The translations under genes and the position numbers were made by a program. From NCBI GenBank assembly GCA_003427395.1, contig BFEA01000324.1, positions 442,928 through 491,367 on the forward strand: DNA of 48,440 nucleotides, in the 5' to 3' direction. The notes under the pieces are model-generated. The model worked only from the letters and a program-made list of their open reading frames with translations. It was not told the DNA's origin and made no database searches. The DNA comes from Chara braunii (Eukaryota; Streptophyta; Charophyceae; Charales; Characeae). Position 1 is the first letter of the stretch; every line of letters starts with the position of its first letter. This document shows positions 9,398 through 19,304 of this stretch, one piece after another.

Positions 9398-11710
9398 GTA
9401 CAATAGGGGGACAGATCGACAGCGATAGGTGATGCATCAAAGTCGATTAGGCAATGATCCGGGCCAACAGACGATAAAGTTATCGCTTGGATCCTCAGAG
9501 TAATTAGGACACGTGCACAGTAAGTAGTCAGGAGACTGCTGATTTTTTTTGGAACCCCCCTCGCATCATAGATGTGATAAGCCAGGATCCATACTCAGCG
9601 CCTTCCCGTACCCTTAGGGGAAAATCCCACGTAAGCCTTAGAGTACGGGTTCTAGATGATTGGGAAAAACGGGGTTTATTTTTCCTTTTTTTTTCTCTTT
9701 TTCTTTTTCTTCTTTTCCTTTTTGAAAAGAGAAGAAGGACGAGATAAAAACTTATCTTTCCTTCTTTTTTTTTTTCAAAACTGGCCCTGATGGTCTTTTT
9801 TTGTGTCGCCGGTTAGCGACCACGCCGAGAACTCCAAGAAACCGTTAGATGCCAATTTTGATTTCTTGCGCGCGCAGCTGTTTTTCAAATTTTTGCATGC
9901 CTCGTAAACCCGTTCCCCTACTTTGCATCCCCGCGTCATCTTCCCTTCTTGTCGTGCATTCCCTTCCCACATGCCTCTTCGTCTTCCCTTGAGCGAAGTC
10001 CCATTTTTTCCTTACCCATCATCGCAAACGATTGGCTATGTAATTGGGATGGTCGAATTAATGTGGGGAAAGCGGGAAACACACACCACTTGAACGACCA
10101 CCCCAATCACACAAAGCGTCCGACTCGCATCCTTCAATCCTTCTGGAACCCTAACCCTTTTTCTGTCCTGCTCATCTGCGCCCCGCGCTACCTGCACCTC
10201 ATGCTGACACCCCGCCGCCTTCGACGCTATAAATTCTCACAAGCCCTTCCTCTCCCTCTCTATCCTCTCGGCTACAAGCTGAGCGAGCTATGCGTGAGGT
10301 CCGCGGCGTCGAACAGGCTTGACGAGCCCAAGCGATGTGCGGAGTGACGACGTGGGGCGGACTTAGCGATAAACTTGGGGTAAGCTAGTCGGAGGGACTG
10401 CGAGGTGGTGGAGGCAGGGCCTTAGGGATTGGGGGCTGGGCCCAGGGCGGCCAACCGCGTGAGAAATTATGTATACTAAGGAACTCACTTTTATCTCCAT
10501 TGCTGGTTTGTCCCAGAGTGATGTGTGCATGGTCCTGATGTATGGGTACTCTATAGTATGCATGTGGTACAAGAGTCTATGGATGTTGAATGTCTCATTG
10601 TCCGAGAGGGCTTGATGAGTATGTGTGTGCGTGCTCTCACAGGCCCGTTGGTGAGAATTGGTGGGTGTCGACTGTCTACATGGATGCATGAGTGTGTTGG
10701 TCCCTCCTCCCTTCCCCGATCCCTTTTTCGTTGTTAACGTCGCGTGTATGTGGGGGACCAGGCGACAACCTCTTCCCTCTTTCCCTCCCTTCTGGGCAAC
10801 ACAGGATCCGGGCGAAACGCTCGATAACCGGAGAGATCAGTCGTTTACGTCTCTGCGACTCGAGAGAACCCTGGATCCCTGACTCAGCGCTCAGGATTGA
10901 CGCAGAAAGAGAGAGAGAGAGAGAGGGAGGCGGGCTTTTATTGATCCTTGTATGGAGCCCGAGCTCGCACCTGCGGAAGCCAGCACGGGCCCTTGCCCGT
11001 GCTTTGCCTTTACATTGATCTCTCAGAACGTGATGCCATCCTTCCCGATCGGAGACCATGATAGCGTGTACTGCGACGCGGACGTGCAGAGCGCACTGCG
11101 CTGAACCGAGCAGATCCGTTTGCATAACCCCACCAGGGCCTTCCACATCGGAGGGAGTGGATTTGTGTTGATTGATCGGTTCTCTTCCCCTTCGCTGATA
11201 CTGCCCTACATCGATCTCACAGTGTTGCCCTCGTCGGCGGCACACGCAACGTGGCGGCCTCGGTTTAACTACCGCTGGTGTCGTTAGGGGGATTCGTGTT
11301 CCTGGCGGAGACTAGTGCTAGGATACGAAGGTGCGGCTTGGTTCCCAGAAATCTCCCGCAACGCGGGTGCGCTCCCGGCTAACTTTCGAACTTGGGTTCC
11401 CTCGACCTGCCCTGCCCTTGGCAACCCCACCCTAGGATGTCCGTACGGGCTCGACGAGTCTGACCCCCAGGCCTAAAAATTTCAAACGAACCGCCGTAAG
11501 ATCCGCGTGAACCAAGCGCCACGGGGAACAGAAAACTTTGTTACCCATCGTTTTCTTCCTTTTTTGTTCTTTCCTTTTTTTATTGTTTCCCTTTCCATTG
11601 ATGGTTGCTCTGGAATGAGCTTTCTTCCCGTCTCTTGCCCTCGACGACGGCTCAAACCCCCCAAAAGGTAGCTCTCGGCTTGAAACAAAAATCCCCGGTT
11701 TCGCCCGGGC
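9398..11710 (+). other. Probable body of E1 right LTR (start not determined)
   Basis: This non-coding stretch ends in the segment shared with the window start, so at least its right part is LTR. It holds pyrimidine tracts (9676-9777, 11551-11600), a GA repeat (about 10900-10925) and a TATA-like site at 10227. Open frames here overlap on both strands and lack domains. Because the left LTR is off the window, the LTR start cannot be placed by comparison. Confidence 0.45.
10227..10275 (+). promoter_or_regulatory. TATA box with downstream CT-rich initiator region
   Basis: CTATAAATTC at 10227 is followed about 15-45 bp later by CCTTCCTCTCCCTCTCTATCC, a typical plant arrangement of TATA plus pyrimidine-rich start region. 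If the enclosing sequence is the E1 LTR, this would be its U3 promoter. No transcript data are available. Confidence 0.45.
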
Positions 11711-11801
11711 GATTCAACCCCTCGGCCAAAAATCCTCGGCCACACCCCCAATGACTTTGATCGGCGTTCGAAGTACGAAACCCCGCGCGGGGTATGAGGT
11801 T
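11711..11801 (+). repeat. E1 right LTR, 3' end
   Basis: This matches 1-85 through TGAGGTTG, with small indels. Similarity ends at 11801, taken as the end of the element. No target duplication can be tested because the left end is outside the window. Confidence 0.65.
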
Positions 11802-11950
11802 GAGCATCACAACCCGCCTATGAACATCAACGATTTCACCGTTGATGATTAATATATACAAGTAAGTTTCCCAGAACCATCCAGTAAGAAATGACGCCGC
11901 ATCGTGTGCTGGTAAAGACGGTAGGGCGGTGTGAGAGAAAGCGTTGTTGG
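11802..11950. other. Short spacer between E1 and copy A
   Basis: About 150 bp of unique sequence containing ATCAACGATTTCACCGTTGA-like dyad symmetry near 11825-11846. Nothing else is recognised. Confidence 0.4.
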
Positions 11951-11951
11951 T

Positions 11952-11977
11952 GCGAATACCCTTACAAGGGTATTCGC
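11952..11977. repeat. Perfect 12-bp palindrome at start of copy A
   Basis: GCGAATACCCTT and AAGGGTATTCGC flank a 2-nt AC centre, followed by a T run. The same motif starts copy B at 19306 with shorter arms. Its position at the first shared base of both copies suggests it marks the LTR 5' end. Confidence 0.85.
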
Positions 11978-12553
11978 CCTGTTTTTTTGCAAGCAACAGA
12001 AAACAAGTTTGATTTAAAGTTTTAAGTATATCGCGCGAGGCGCAGTCGAGTCTGTGGTCTACATTGGCTGGATGACTGACCAGAGTAGAGAGTGTGTGGG
12101 CGCGCAGACTTAAGGCGCGCGTGATCTCTTTTGCTTTTGATGATTGTGGAAACTGGCGTTGATCGTCGACCAGACCTTTTATGTCTGACTAAATTAGGAT
12201 TAAAAAGGGTTTGTTATTTGATTGATGCACTTGCCTGTGATCTGTGCGTACATACGGAGGACGATATCGACAACCGTGTGACTTTGAAGACATTTCGGTA
12301 GATCTGCGAGTCGTGCAGTATCCGTCTTATTTAGGTATCCGTCAAAAGTAGACCCGTCCTTGGGCCTAGCACTATTGATTACAACATTGGACTTCCATCA
12401 AAGAGATTTAGGGATCGAGATTGAGCGGCGACAACGGGGGAGTATCGGAGAGGCGAGGAGGAACCACGGGTTTGAGAGTGGAAAAGCTATTCCCCCATGG
12501 TTATGCTGTCGCGGGGCTGACTCTGTTTTTATTCTCTGTAAGAATTATCTCAT

Positions 12554-12579
12554 CTTATTATTATTATTATTATTATTAT
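12554..12579. repeat. (TTA)n microsatellite
   Basis: An ATT/TTA trinucleotide run lies at the left edge of the segment that copy A has and copy B lacks. Confidence 0.9.
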
Positions 12580-13191
12580 GTTGTCATCTTTCTTTTTTTT
12601 ATTGGGTAGGACACGGTGTCGGAATTGATGTCGGTCAGCGTATATGCAACTCGGTGGGTGTTTTGACCTACGACACAGGTGAAACCTTGGGCGGGTGCGC
12701 CGTCCGCTAGCCGCTGACTGCCGCAAAGAGGGCTGGAGTGGGAGTACCGGCCGGGACAGAACGAGGCACGCGGCCGTGTCGATTGCCCGACTGGCCTGTG
12801 AAACCTCTTCCTCCATCGGTTCAAAGATCTCCTTTGAATTTTTGCTCCTACCACTAAGATCCGTATTAGGACCGGTCCACTTTGGCCTATATCTAGGCCG
12901 GTGGCAGGACCTGGCCCGTAACACAGTGCTTCAGCCGACCGTGTAGAAGTGCCTTTTGGAAGTCCGAGGTGGTGGGGGTTGGAACCAAGTGTGGTGAACC
13001 CAGGGCGCCGTGACAAAGGTCCTGGATCAGTGTCGGGGTTGCCGTAGCCGATCTGGCTCAGTTAGCGCACCTTGGGGCAGCTGTAGGGGTGCAGTCCGAT
13101 ATCGGATTTGGTGATGGACCCACCCCCGGCTGTCTCAGCGACTGGTCCCCTCCGACGCCTCCCTCATAGGTAGTAGGGACCGCCTGTCGGC
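12580..13191 (+). other. Segment specific to copy A, upstream of the U6-like sequence
   Basis: Copy B passes from the region matching 12530 to unrelated AT-rich sequence, so this ~600 bp and the adjoining U6-like sequence look like one insertion. It contains no coherent long ORF. GGCTCAGTTAGC near 13055 resembles a tRNA A-box but lacks a matching B-box, so a SINE is not supported. Edges are approximate. Confidence 0.4.
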
Positions 13192-13276
13192 TTAACCTTC
13201 GGGACATCCATTAAAATTGGAACGATACAGAGATGATTAGCATGGCCTCTGCGGGAGAATAATGTGCATAAATCTG
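13192..13276 (+). ncRNA. U6: U6 snRNA-like sequence (probable pseudogene)
   Basis: The run TTCGGGACATCC, AAAATTGGAACGATACAGAGA, GATTAGCATGGCC and GTGCATAAATC matches the conserved U6 spliceosomal RNA in order. The ACAGAGA box that contacts the 5' splice site and the AGC triad for U2 pairing are intact. ACAGAGAT carries T where most plants and animals have A; yeast U6 also has T there. The 5' stem is degraded (AACCTTCGGG), and the internal stem-loop CTCTGCGGGAGAATAATG differs from the usual CCCTGCGCAAGGATGAC. No upstream sequence element or TATA box at the normal spacing was seen, and there is no terminal T run. It is most likely a retro-copied U6 or a U6-element chimera. Confidence 0.85.
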
Positions 13277-14127
13277 AGGAGAGCTCGTTGGCGCTCGTTT
13301 TCCTTTTTGAGCGTTCGCTTCTATGAGAGTCGAGAGTTGTGGAATCGACAGAGAGTTGCGGTAGTGCGGGGCGAAAAGCAAAACGAACACGAAAGTGAGA
13401 AGTTGGGGCAGCGGGCTGCTGGTATTGAACGCAACGCTAATGTGGGGTAATCAAAGGGGGACGGGTGCTGATCGGAGACTGCGCTAAAGCAGGGCGGAGG
13501 ACCGGACTGCGGACGAAGCAAGGGCTAGCGAACGAAGCAAAAGAAGGGAGTGAACCGGGATGGGAGTCCACACCGGGTGCATGCAAAAAACAGAAAGAGA
13601 GCAACGCGAGAGAGAAGGCAGCGACGGGACGAGTAACCATGGCGGACGGTAAAGTGCATGGCCCACTCGATTCTTGATAGAATCAGGCGAGCCGGGAGGC
13701 GATTTTGGGGTTTTTACCCCGGGCGAATCCGAGTCTAGCGCTGGTTTTGGTGATAGATTAGTAAAATGAGAGTTAGTTGAGATATGGGCTGCGTGGAAGT
13801 GTCATGAAGAACGAAGCGAAGGTCAGAGATCTCGTCCGATCCTTGACGAAACCGGGTCGAGTAAAAACAGAGAGAGGGGTTTAAGGGCGGGCGACCCAGG
13901 TTATGAAATAAGAATTAGTGGTAGGTTAGTAAGATAGGAAGGAGAAGAGAAGCGGGAACTGTGCTTAAGTTGAGGCGAGTGGGAGTGAACGTATCTGTCC
14001 GCGATATTGCAGAAGATTGGTAAGTCGATTGCAAGCACAATGGGTAGAAATAAGTAACAGCAGAAGAAGCGAAGCTGGTCGGGAATGAAGTCAGGTGCGG
14101 AGATAGTAATGAATGAGAGGGGAGACG
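13277..14127 (+). other. GA-rich non-coding part of copy A
   Basis: G/A-rich sequence is loosely matched by parts of 20500-21750 in copy B, including a CGATTTTGGGGTTTTTACCC-like segment near 13700. No gene is visible. Short ORFs overlap on both strands. Confidence 0.45.
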
Positions 14128-15751
14128 ACTTACCTACGGAGTAGCGATGCAGAACAGACGGGAAGTTGAGTTACAAAGGTATAGACCGTATAGCTGCACG
14201 AGCGGGGTCGACAGGGAGGAAGGACTTTGGCAATGTATCTCTCAATGATCCCACGGGACCTAGTCGGATGTACGCTGCCGAACGAGGTGTGAAGGTGAGC
14301 TGCTAGAGTGGGGACTCACCTGTTGGTTTGTGCGTTGCCTAATCAATCAATGGTTGTAGAGTAAGACTAGACATGAGCCTAAAGACTTGCCTGATGCCCG
14401 ATGCACTGGAGCGAAGAGCGAGTTGCAGAAACTGAAGATCACGCATCCCACTGTGCAGAGCAGTGAAGGGGAAGGGAGCCTTACCTGCTTAGCTGGCGAG
14501 CAACTCATCCTACCAGATGGAGTAGCGGGAGACGAAGCAACTCACTTACCTGCTGGCCGAGGGGCTGCCACACTACCGGTTGGAGCAGCAAAGAACAGAA
14601 GACGAGGTCACAAACTCACTTTGAGGACAGCGCAGTGCTCATTCTGCTAAAGTGAAGTAGGGTGAGGCCACCCGCAGGGACTACAAGCCTCAGTGTCAGG
14701 CAGAGAGCAGCTAATCCCTCCGGTTGAGCTAGCCGGAGAAGAACCACGAGCTTATGCAGGAGCAAAGAAAGGGGGGGTGGCGGATTTGCCCATTCATAGT
14801 GACAATTACTTTGGTTGCGCCCTTTCCACAGAAAAATTCCCGCGAGAAATGAAAGTTGAAAAAACATTCCATAAAAAAAAATCCTTCATATTTATAAATT
14901 ATCATTCCAATGTTTGTCCAATTCTAAAATTTGCAGTTTTATTTGATAAGTTCCCATCTAAATATGAGCTTTCCCTTCCAACTACATCTATTTGTTCAAG
15001 ATGGAATGAAAGTCAGGACGAGTTTATGAAATGTTTTAATTAAACTTTCATTCTACTACTACAAATATCTTCTAATTTAGATTGGATTAACCTATTTATG
15101 ACTGAAAATCCTTACTTAGAATGACAGTCCAATTAAAATGTTTCATGAACTCATCCAGACTTTCATTCCATGTCTAGCATGCAGTTCAAATAAGAAGGGA
15201 TACCCCATTCTTGGAAGGAAAGTTCTCAAGTAAGACGAAAAATTTTAAAATTGGAATGACATCTTTTAAGATGGAATGAAAATTTGAAATTTAGAATGTA
15301 ATTTTACTATAGAATGAATATTTAATTTTGGAAAATTTTTCCGTTGTTGTCAGAAGTACCAGCTTGCATGACTATAATCGAGAGGGAGAGCGAGAAAGAG
15401 GGCTTACCTCGAAAGACGAATTGGCGATACGGGATGAACCGAAACTTGAAGCGACAGTGCTGAGCAGCAGGGGCAACAACGAACAAGTGACAGACTCCTC
15501 CTCAGTTTGCATCTTTGACTGAGAAGATTCAAAAGGACGGGCGAACTACCAGGAGCTCAGGGAGTGAGAAGCGACAAAAGAGGTAAACAAAAGTGAGAAC
15601 GCAAAGATGTAGACTTACCTGTTTGACTGATATACTGCAGCAACTAAGAAACCACCGACGAGATTGCAGACTTACCTGCATACCGGTGTGTTGCCCGGTT
15701 CCTTGAACGAAGCGGCATGACATGAACTGACCGAACCAGGAAGCCTACCTG
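14128..15751 (-). promoter_or_regulatory. Cluster of 5' splice-site-like motifs read on the minus strand
   Basis: ACTTACCTG or close variants recur near 14128, 14314, 14385, 14480, 14544, 15403, 15613, 15670 and 15744. Three of these are exact. On the minus strand each reads CAGGTAAGT, the ideal U1-complementary donor. Pairs also share downstream context (GTGTGTTGCCC/GTGCGTTGCC), so some arise from an internal repeat. No matching exons are recognisable. They may be cryptic donors, U1-binding sites or chance products of a repeated unit. Confidence 0.4.
14828..15346. mobile_element. AT-rich foldback/MITE-like insertion in copy A
   Basis: This ~520 bp is much more AT-rich than its surroundings and is absent from copy B. 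Its two halves are imperfect reverse complements. About 14999-15041 pairs with 15131-15175 over ~43 bp, and outer parts such as CATTCCA/TGGAATG and GAAAAATTCC/GGAAAATTTTT also pair. The ends lie near CACAGAAAAATTCC and GGAAAATTTTTCCGTTG. No ORF and no certain target duplication were found. Confidence 0.6.
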
Positions 15752-16654
15752 TCGACTGTGCGTTGCCCAACCAGACTAATAGCAGCAGAGCGAAGCCAGC
15801 AACGAGACTGAGGGTTTAGTTGTTGGCGTGGTGTGCCTACGAACACTAAGGCCATAGCTGCCTGTGACTAATCGTTACACCATGTGTCACAGGATAGGTC
15901 GTGCACGTCTAACATGTGGGCACTTTGCACTGTGGAGCTGTGAATGGGCCATTAGAGCCAAGCCGTGCAGCCTACCCCAACCTCCAGAACGAGTGTTTCT
16001 GAACTCTCCTTGAGCTACCCGTGTTTGACCGAGGTCGTGGCATGATCCGATAGGGAACTCAGATACTGCGTGTTAAGGGGATAACCTTGAGCACAAAAAG
16101 GGAGGAAGCACTTACAGGAAGGGGGATCATCTGCCGGTCATGACTTGCTGCGAGAAGTCGGAATGCAATCAAGTTTGTTTGGGCACAGGAGACGTTGGAC
16201 TGCGCCGCTGTGGGGAGTTGTAAAACGATAGACTAAGTGTGGTTATACCCTGCAACGGAACTTACTATGGCAGTTTGACTGTAGTTGATTAAGGAGGCTG
16301 CGTCTTGCTGTGCATGGCTATGCATCACCAGCATTCTGATAAAGTGTAAGGGAGGTGTGCACTATTGAGCGCGACGGTGCTGTCTAAGATTGAGGTAATG
16401 AGACTAGGTGGTATGATCAGGTTTGTGAAGGGGGTTATTGCTGTGAACTAAGAGGTCGTCAAAGGGTTGACTTCGGCAGTTTGACTTCAGTTTTGACCAA
16501 GCTGTTGCGTGTCTTGGGTGCCATTGCGGGACCCCCAAGCGCTAGAAGATAACAAGGCCCTCTCCTGAGAGTTGAGTTTGTCTCCCTACTGTATATCGAG
16601 AGTCTCAAACCCCTCATTCTGTCTTTCAGACTCTCAATCTAGTCCTGTTACGAG
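15752..16654 (+). other. Non-coding LTR body, copy A
   Basis: No gene is seen. Two similar pieces (GCAGTTTGACTG near 16268 and GGCAGTTTGACTTCAGTTTTGACC near 16477) correspond to 22690-22720 in copy B. The last ~150 bp (from CATTGCGGG at 16522) is well conserved with 22735-22870. Confidence 0.5.
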
Positions 16655-16790
16655 AGGAAGGCGGCAGGCGGGATTGCAACCCGTAGGACCGCAACAAGAC
16701 TCTGTGGGGAGTCAACCGACCGATTGCGGGAGCTGTGCCGGAACTCGGGAGGAGTTCTGGAGGCAGGGAACTGAGAGGTAATCTTTCATC
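16655..16790 (+). ncRNA. Conserved structured block, copy A
   Basis: This is the best-conserved stretch between the two copies (with 22868-23000), far more similar than its flanks. It can form three small stems: CGGG/CCCG at 16669-16683, GACTC/GAGTC, and CCGGAACTC/GAGTTCTGG at 16738-16760. In copy B the last stem is CCGGAGCC/GGCTCTGG, so several pairs changed on both sides while pairing was kept. This indicates selection on RNA (or DNA) structure. In the LTR model it lies just before the AATAAA signal, near the transcript start region. No known RNA family was recognised. Confidence 0.55.
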
Positions 16791-16837
16791 TCCTTCCACA
16801 AACCTAGTTATAACCCCTATCTGTATTCCTTGTTGCA

Positions 16838-16899
16838 TCTTGACTAAGTATATTGCCTGCATCCCTACCTTGACTAAGTATATTGCCTGCATCCCTACT
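16838..16899 (+). repeat. 30-bp tandem duplication
   Basis: The unit CTTGACTAAGTATATTGCC plus 11 more bases occurs twice in a row in copy A. Copy B has one related unit near 23046. Confidence 0.85.
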
Positions 16900-16936
16900 T
16901 AAACTTTCAGTATGACTTTCATGATAAACCAGACTT

Positions 16937-16942
16937 AATAAA
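16937..16942 (+). promoter_or_regulatory. AATAAA polyadenylation-signal candidate, conserved in both copies
   Basis: AATAAAGGAATG lies at equivalent positions in copy A (16937) and copy B (23123), in otherwise diverged sequence. In an LTR this would mark R. It is short, so chance conservation remains possible. Confidence 0.45.
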
Positions 16943-17133
16943 GGAATGCATGCGCAAGGTCAATTTCAGTTTTGTTGTTTGACTGAAAGCAGATTGTGAA
17001 CAGGGGTTGCATCTGAGGGACAGGTGGGAGGAAGGTTGTATTGTTTGTCTTTGACTGGGTTAACCAAAGGTTGGGAGAGTCTCCATAAGAAGGGGGGGCT
17101 AATGCTATGTTTATCTTTCGATTGCTTGAAGGA

Positions 17134-17785
17134 CCAGACAAGTTCCCATAAGATTGGGTAGTCTGGCTGCTTTGACTTGTGAGGGCTGCATGCGTTTGAC
17201 TTTCAGGGACCAAACATTTTTTCATAAGATTGAATGACTTGGTTTCCTTGCTTCTTTGGGTTTTCTTATGTTTTATTTATGAAGGAGAGTTGGGCACGTT
17301 CCATAAGATTGGATGACCCTAACTCTCTATTGTTTTATTTTAACGGGGAAATTCAGGCAAAGGACTGGACAGGTTCCCATAAGATTGGGTGGTTTGGTCT
17401 GGACCGCGTACATGCTGAAACCAAAAGGTTAAATTTGTTTATATCTTATATTACTTACTTATGAACAGGCTAGTCAGACATTTTTCCATAAGATTGGATA
17501 GTCTGACTGTAACTTATCACCAACTGAAGAGAATATGAATTAAGAATAAAAATTATGGTAAGAAAGGACAGGCTGAATCTTGATCTAAGATGACCGGTTC
17601 AGTCATATGTTGCCTTAAAAGACAAAGTGCTGACAGTTATATGTAACTTGGATACTTAAATGATTCAGGGCGACTAGGCTGACTAACCTAGTCATGTGCC
17701 CAAAGAAGAGAAAAGTTGTAGTACCCTGTGTTTGTGTATATTTTACGATTGAGCTAGACAGGTTCCCATAAGATTGGGTGGTCTA
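17134..17785 (+). repeat. Dispersed hairpin family, copy A
   Basis: At least six elements share the loop TAAGAT inside an inner stem. Inner stems are CCCA/TGGG (17145, 17376, 17765), TCCA/TGGA (17485 and near 17301) and TTCA/TGAA (17221). Outer stems differ between elements yet pair: CCAGAC/GTCTGG (17134-17166), ACCAA/TTGGT (17209-17243), GAGAGTTGGG/CCCTAACTCTC with one bulge (17285-17327), AGTCAGAC/GTCTGACT (17472-17508) and TAGAC/GTCTA (17755-17785). Two variants with other loops, GCTGAA/TTCAGT (17572) and GACTAGG/CCTAGTC (17672), lie between them. Elements are mostly 70-110 bp apart. Paired changes on both arms point to a selected folded form. Confidence 0.75.
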
Positions 17786-18039
17786 AGTTTTATGCCTTAT
17801 GTAAGCAAGACATAAAGGGATAAATCATTGAAAGATCATGAATTATTGTTTGATAAGGTTGACTTTGGGATGGTGAGGGTACTTACCTTTGTGGTTTGGC
17901 CTGCATGTGGCTGAGTGAGACTACTACTTAGTCTGAGTTTCAATTTGATAGGAAGTTGCTTTAGTTGCTCGCCACGTGCTAGAGTCATAGGAGTTAGTTT
18001 CAATTCCCGCATTTTCTGGGATCTTTATTATACTTGTTT

Positions 18040-18605
18040 TTTTATAAATTTTGGTAAGTCAATTTCTCTACGGGAAGCGCTGCCGAAATTTCTACAAAAC
18101 CAAAGAGTTAGTCAAATTTTGCCTATCAAAAAGTTTAGTTTGTCTAAATTTTATATATGACTTATAAAAATCTGGGAAGTCTCCTTTTCTATAGGGATTG
18201 TTGCCCAAAATTTTACTAATTCAAGGAGTTAGACGATTATACTGGACTTTAGGAAGTCAATGTTGTTTTCTAAATTTTGAACTTAGCTTTGTATAAATCT
18301 TGGAATAACACTTGCTCTACGGGAAGCGCTGCCGAAATTTTCACAAATCCAAGGGGTTAGTTAAACTTTGTTTTAAGTCGAACTCAAGTTTGGTTTTTGA
18401 GTTCCTGTCTGACTTGGTATAAATCCGGGAAGTCTACCTTTCTAAAGGAGATGCTGCCTAAACTTTTACTAATTCGAAGAGTTAGACAAAATTTATCTTT
18501 CCAGAATTAGAGATTGGTTATGTTTTCATATTTGAGTTAATATAAATTCTGATAGGCACTTTTCCTACGAGAAGCGCCACCGAATATTTCTTAGTTTACA
18601 GGAGT
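18040..18605 (+). repeat. Five ~124-bp tandem units with conserved CTACGGGAAGCGCTGCCGAAA core, copy A
   Basis: Units start near 18041, 18165, 18291, 18418 and 18540. Each has TATAAAT(C)TTGG-like sequence, then CTACGGGAAGCGCTGCCGAAA (degraded in units 2 and 4), then ACTAATTCAAGGAGTTAG-like sequence. Units alternate between two subtypes. In some, flanking arms pair: TTTGGT/ACCAAA (18050, 18099) and CTTGGA/TCCAAG (18299, 18348). Copy B has three units. Confidence 0.8.
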
Positions 18606-18624
18606 TAGATTATATTTTGACAGA

Positions 18625-18635
18625 TGGCGACTCTG
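18625..18635 (+). other. Candidate primer-binding site (tRNA-Arg type), copy A
   Basis: TGGCGACTCTG matches ten of eleven bases of TGGCGACTCCG, the complement of the plant tRNA-Arg(ACG) 3' end that some plant Ty3 elements use. The match fails further downstream. The position is equivalent to 24699 in copy B. If correct, the LTR ends near 18622. Confidence 0.45.
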
Positions 18636-19304
18636 ACAATCCACCCTTAATAGGGGAATAGGGGAGATGCTGCCATAAAGTCTGCCTTGAATTGTGCACT
18701 GGCTTCAAGTTAGAGGTAAGACTAGGCTTAGTTAGTAGAAAGATCTTGAGTAAGAATGTGTTATGGAGCTGTATTCTCCATACACTTATGAATTTAGCTT
18801 GTGGATTTACCTGTCTTGTGTTGCAAGTCTTATTGATCGATTGATTCAGGATTTGGGCTAAATTCAGATTGATCCTACGAGGATCATCTTCTGTTATCAC
18901 TGATAACAGGTCGGTTGCCGATTCGTCGGTCTATGAATCAACTCCAATTCATCTTCAATACTCAACCTAAAAGGCTTTAGCCCTGGTGGTTTTATTGTTT
19001 CATTAAGGTTTTCACACAGACTTTTATTCAATGGTCATTTAACAAAGGTACTAAGTATTTAATTATGGAAGGTTGGACAAAGGTTGGGGCTTGCATGGCT
19101 AAAACGAGGGGTATAAGTGTAAGGAATGGTTGAAGTTGACTTTGTGTACCGTGTGGACTTTTAGTTGACTCTTTGATATGATTGCAGGTATGTTCTGTGG
19201 TTCCGATTTAATTGTCTGCGATCACATACATATATACGACTGTGAGGAGTCCCTCTATGATTGTGAGAAGTGATCATCACATACTTACTCCCCCTTCATA
19301 TATA
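18636..19304 (+). other. Leader remnant following copy A LTR
   Basis: This matches 24710-25375 closely, including CTGTTATCACTGATAACAGG (a near-palindrome), CTCAACCTAAAAGGCTTTAG and TGATTGCAGGTATGTTC. The match stops at a TA-rich site where copy B begins. No ORF is present. Confidence 0.6.

Larger units (their letters stand above)
1..11801 (+). mobile_element. Ty3/gypsy LTR retrotransposon E1 (decayed, left edge truncated by window)
   Basis: The window opens inside a sequence that recurs at 11711-11801, flanking one internal region in direct orientation, as LTR ends do. A Met-tRNA-like primer site follows the first copy. Gag, protease, RT and RNase H follow in the order expected for Ty3 elements, all on the plus strand. 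Every coding part carries stops or frameshifts, so the copy is dead. No integrase was recognised after RNase H; that position holds an inverted repeat and an unknown ORF. The right LTR start is not visible to me. The element boundaries therefore rest only on the shared LTR ends and the primer site. Confidence 0.7.
11951..19304 (+). mobile_element. Copy A: giant LTR (to about 18622) plus leader remnant of an E2-family element
   Basis: Copy A and 19305-25375 match in the same order along their length. Shared landmarks are a start palindrome, GGGCGCGCAG...AAGGCGCGCGTG, the structured block, AATAAA, hairpins, ~124-bp repeats and TGGCGACTCTG. Copy A is longer mainly because it has two insertions, about 650 bp containing a U6-like sequence and about 520 bp of AT-rich foldback, plus two extra 124-bp units. 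Removing these gives roughly the length of copy B. There is no coding frame. I read it as an LTR ending before a tRNA-Arg-like primer site, followed by leader, with the next element inserted at a TA-rich site near 19304. The LTR reading is inference; the duplication is directly visible. Confidence 0.6.

Noticed and set aside
11952-11990. Bacterial-type intrinsic terminator (hairpin plus T run)
   Set aside because: The surrounding DNA is eukaryotic. The motif marks the start of both repeat copies, so a terminus role is more likely.
13050-13110. tRNA gene or tRNA-derived SINE (GGCTCAGTTAGC resembles an A-box)
   Set aside because: No B-box at suitable spacing and no cloverleaf pairing were visible.
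18040-18605. CRISPR-like array (regular repeats)
   Set aside because: Period is ~124 bp, repeats are degenerate and the spacers are themselves homologous. The context is a eukaryotic retroelement.
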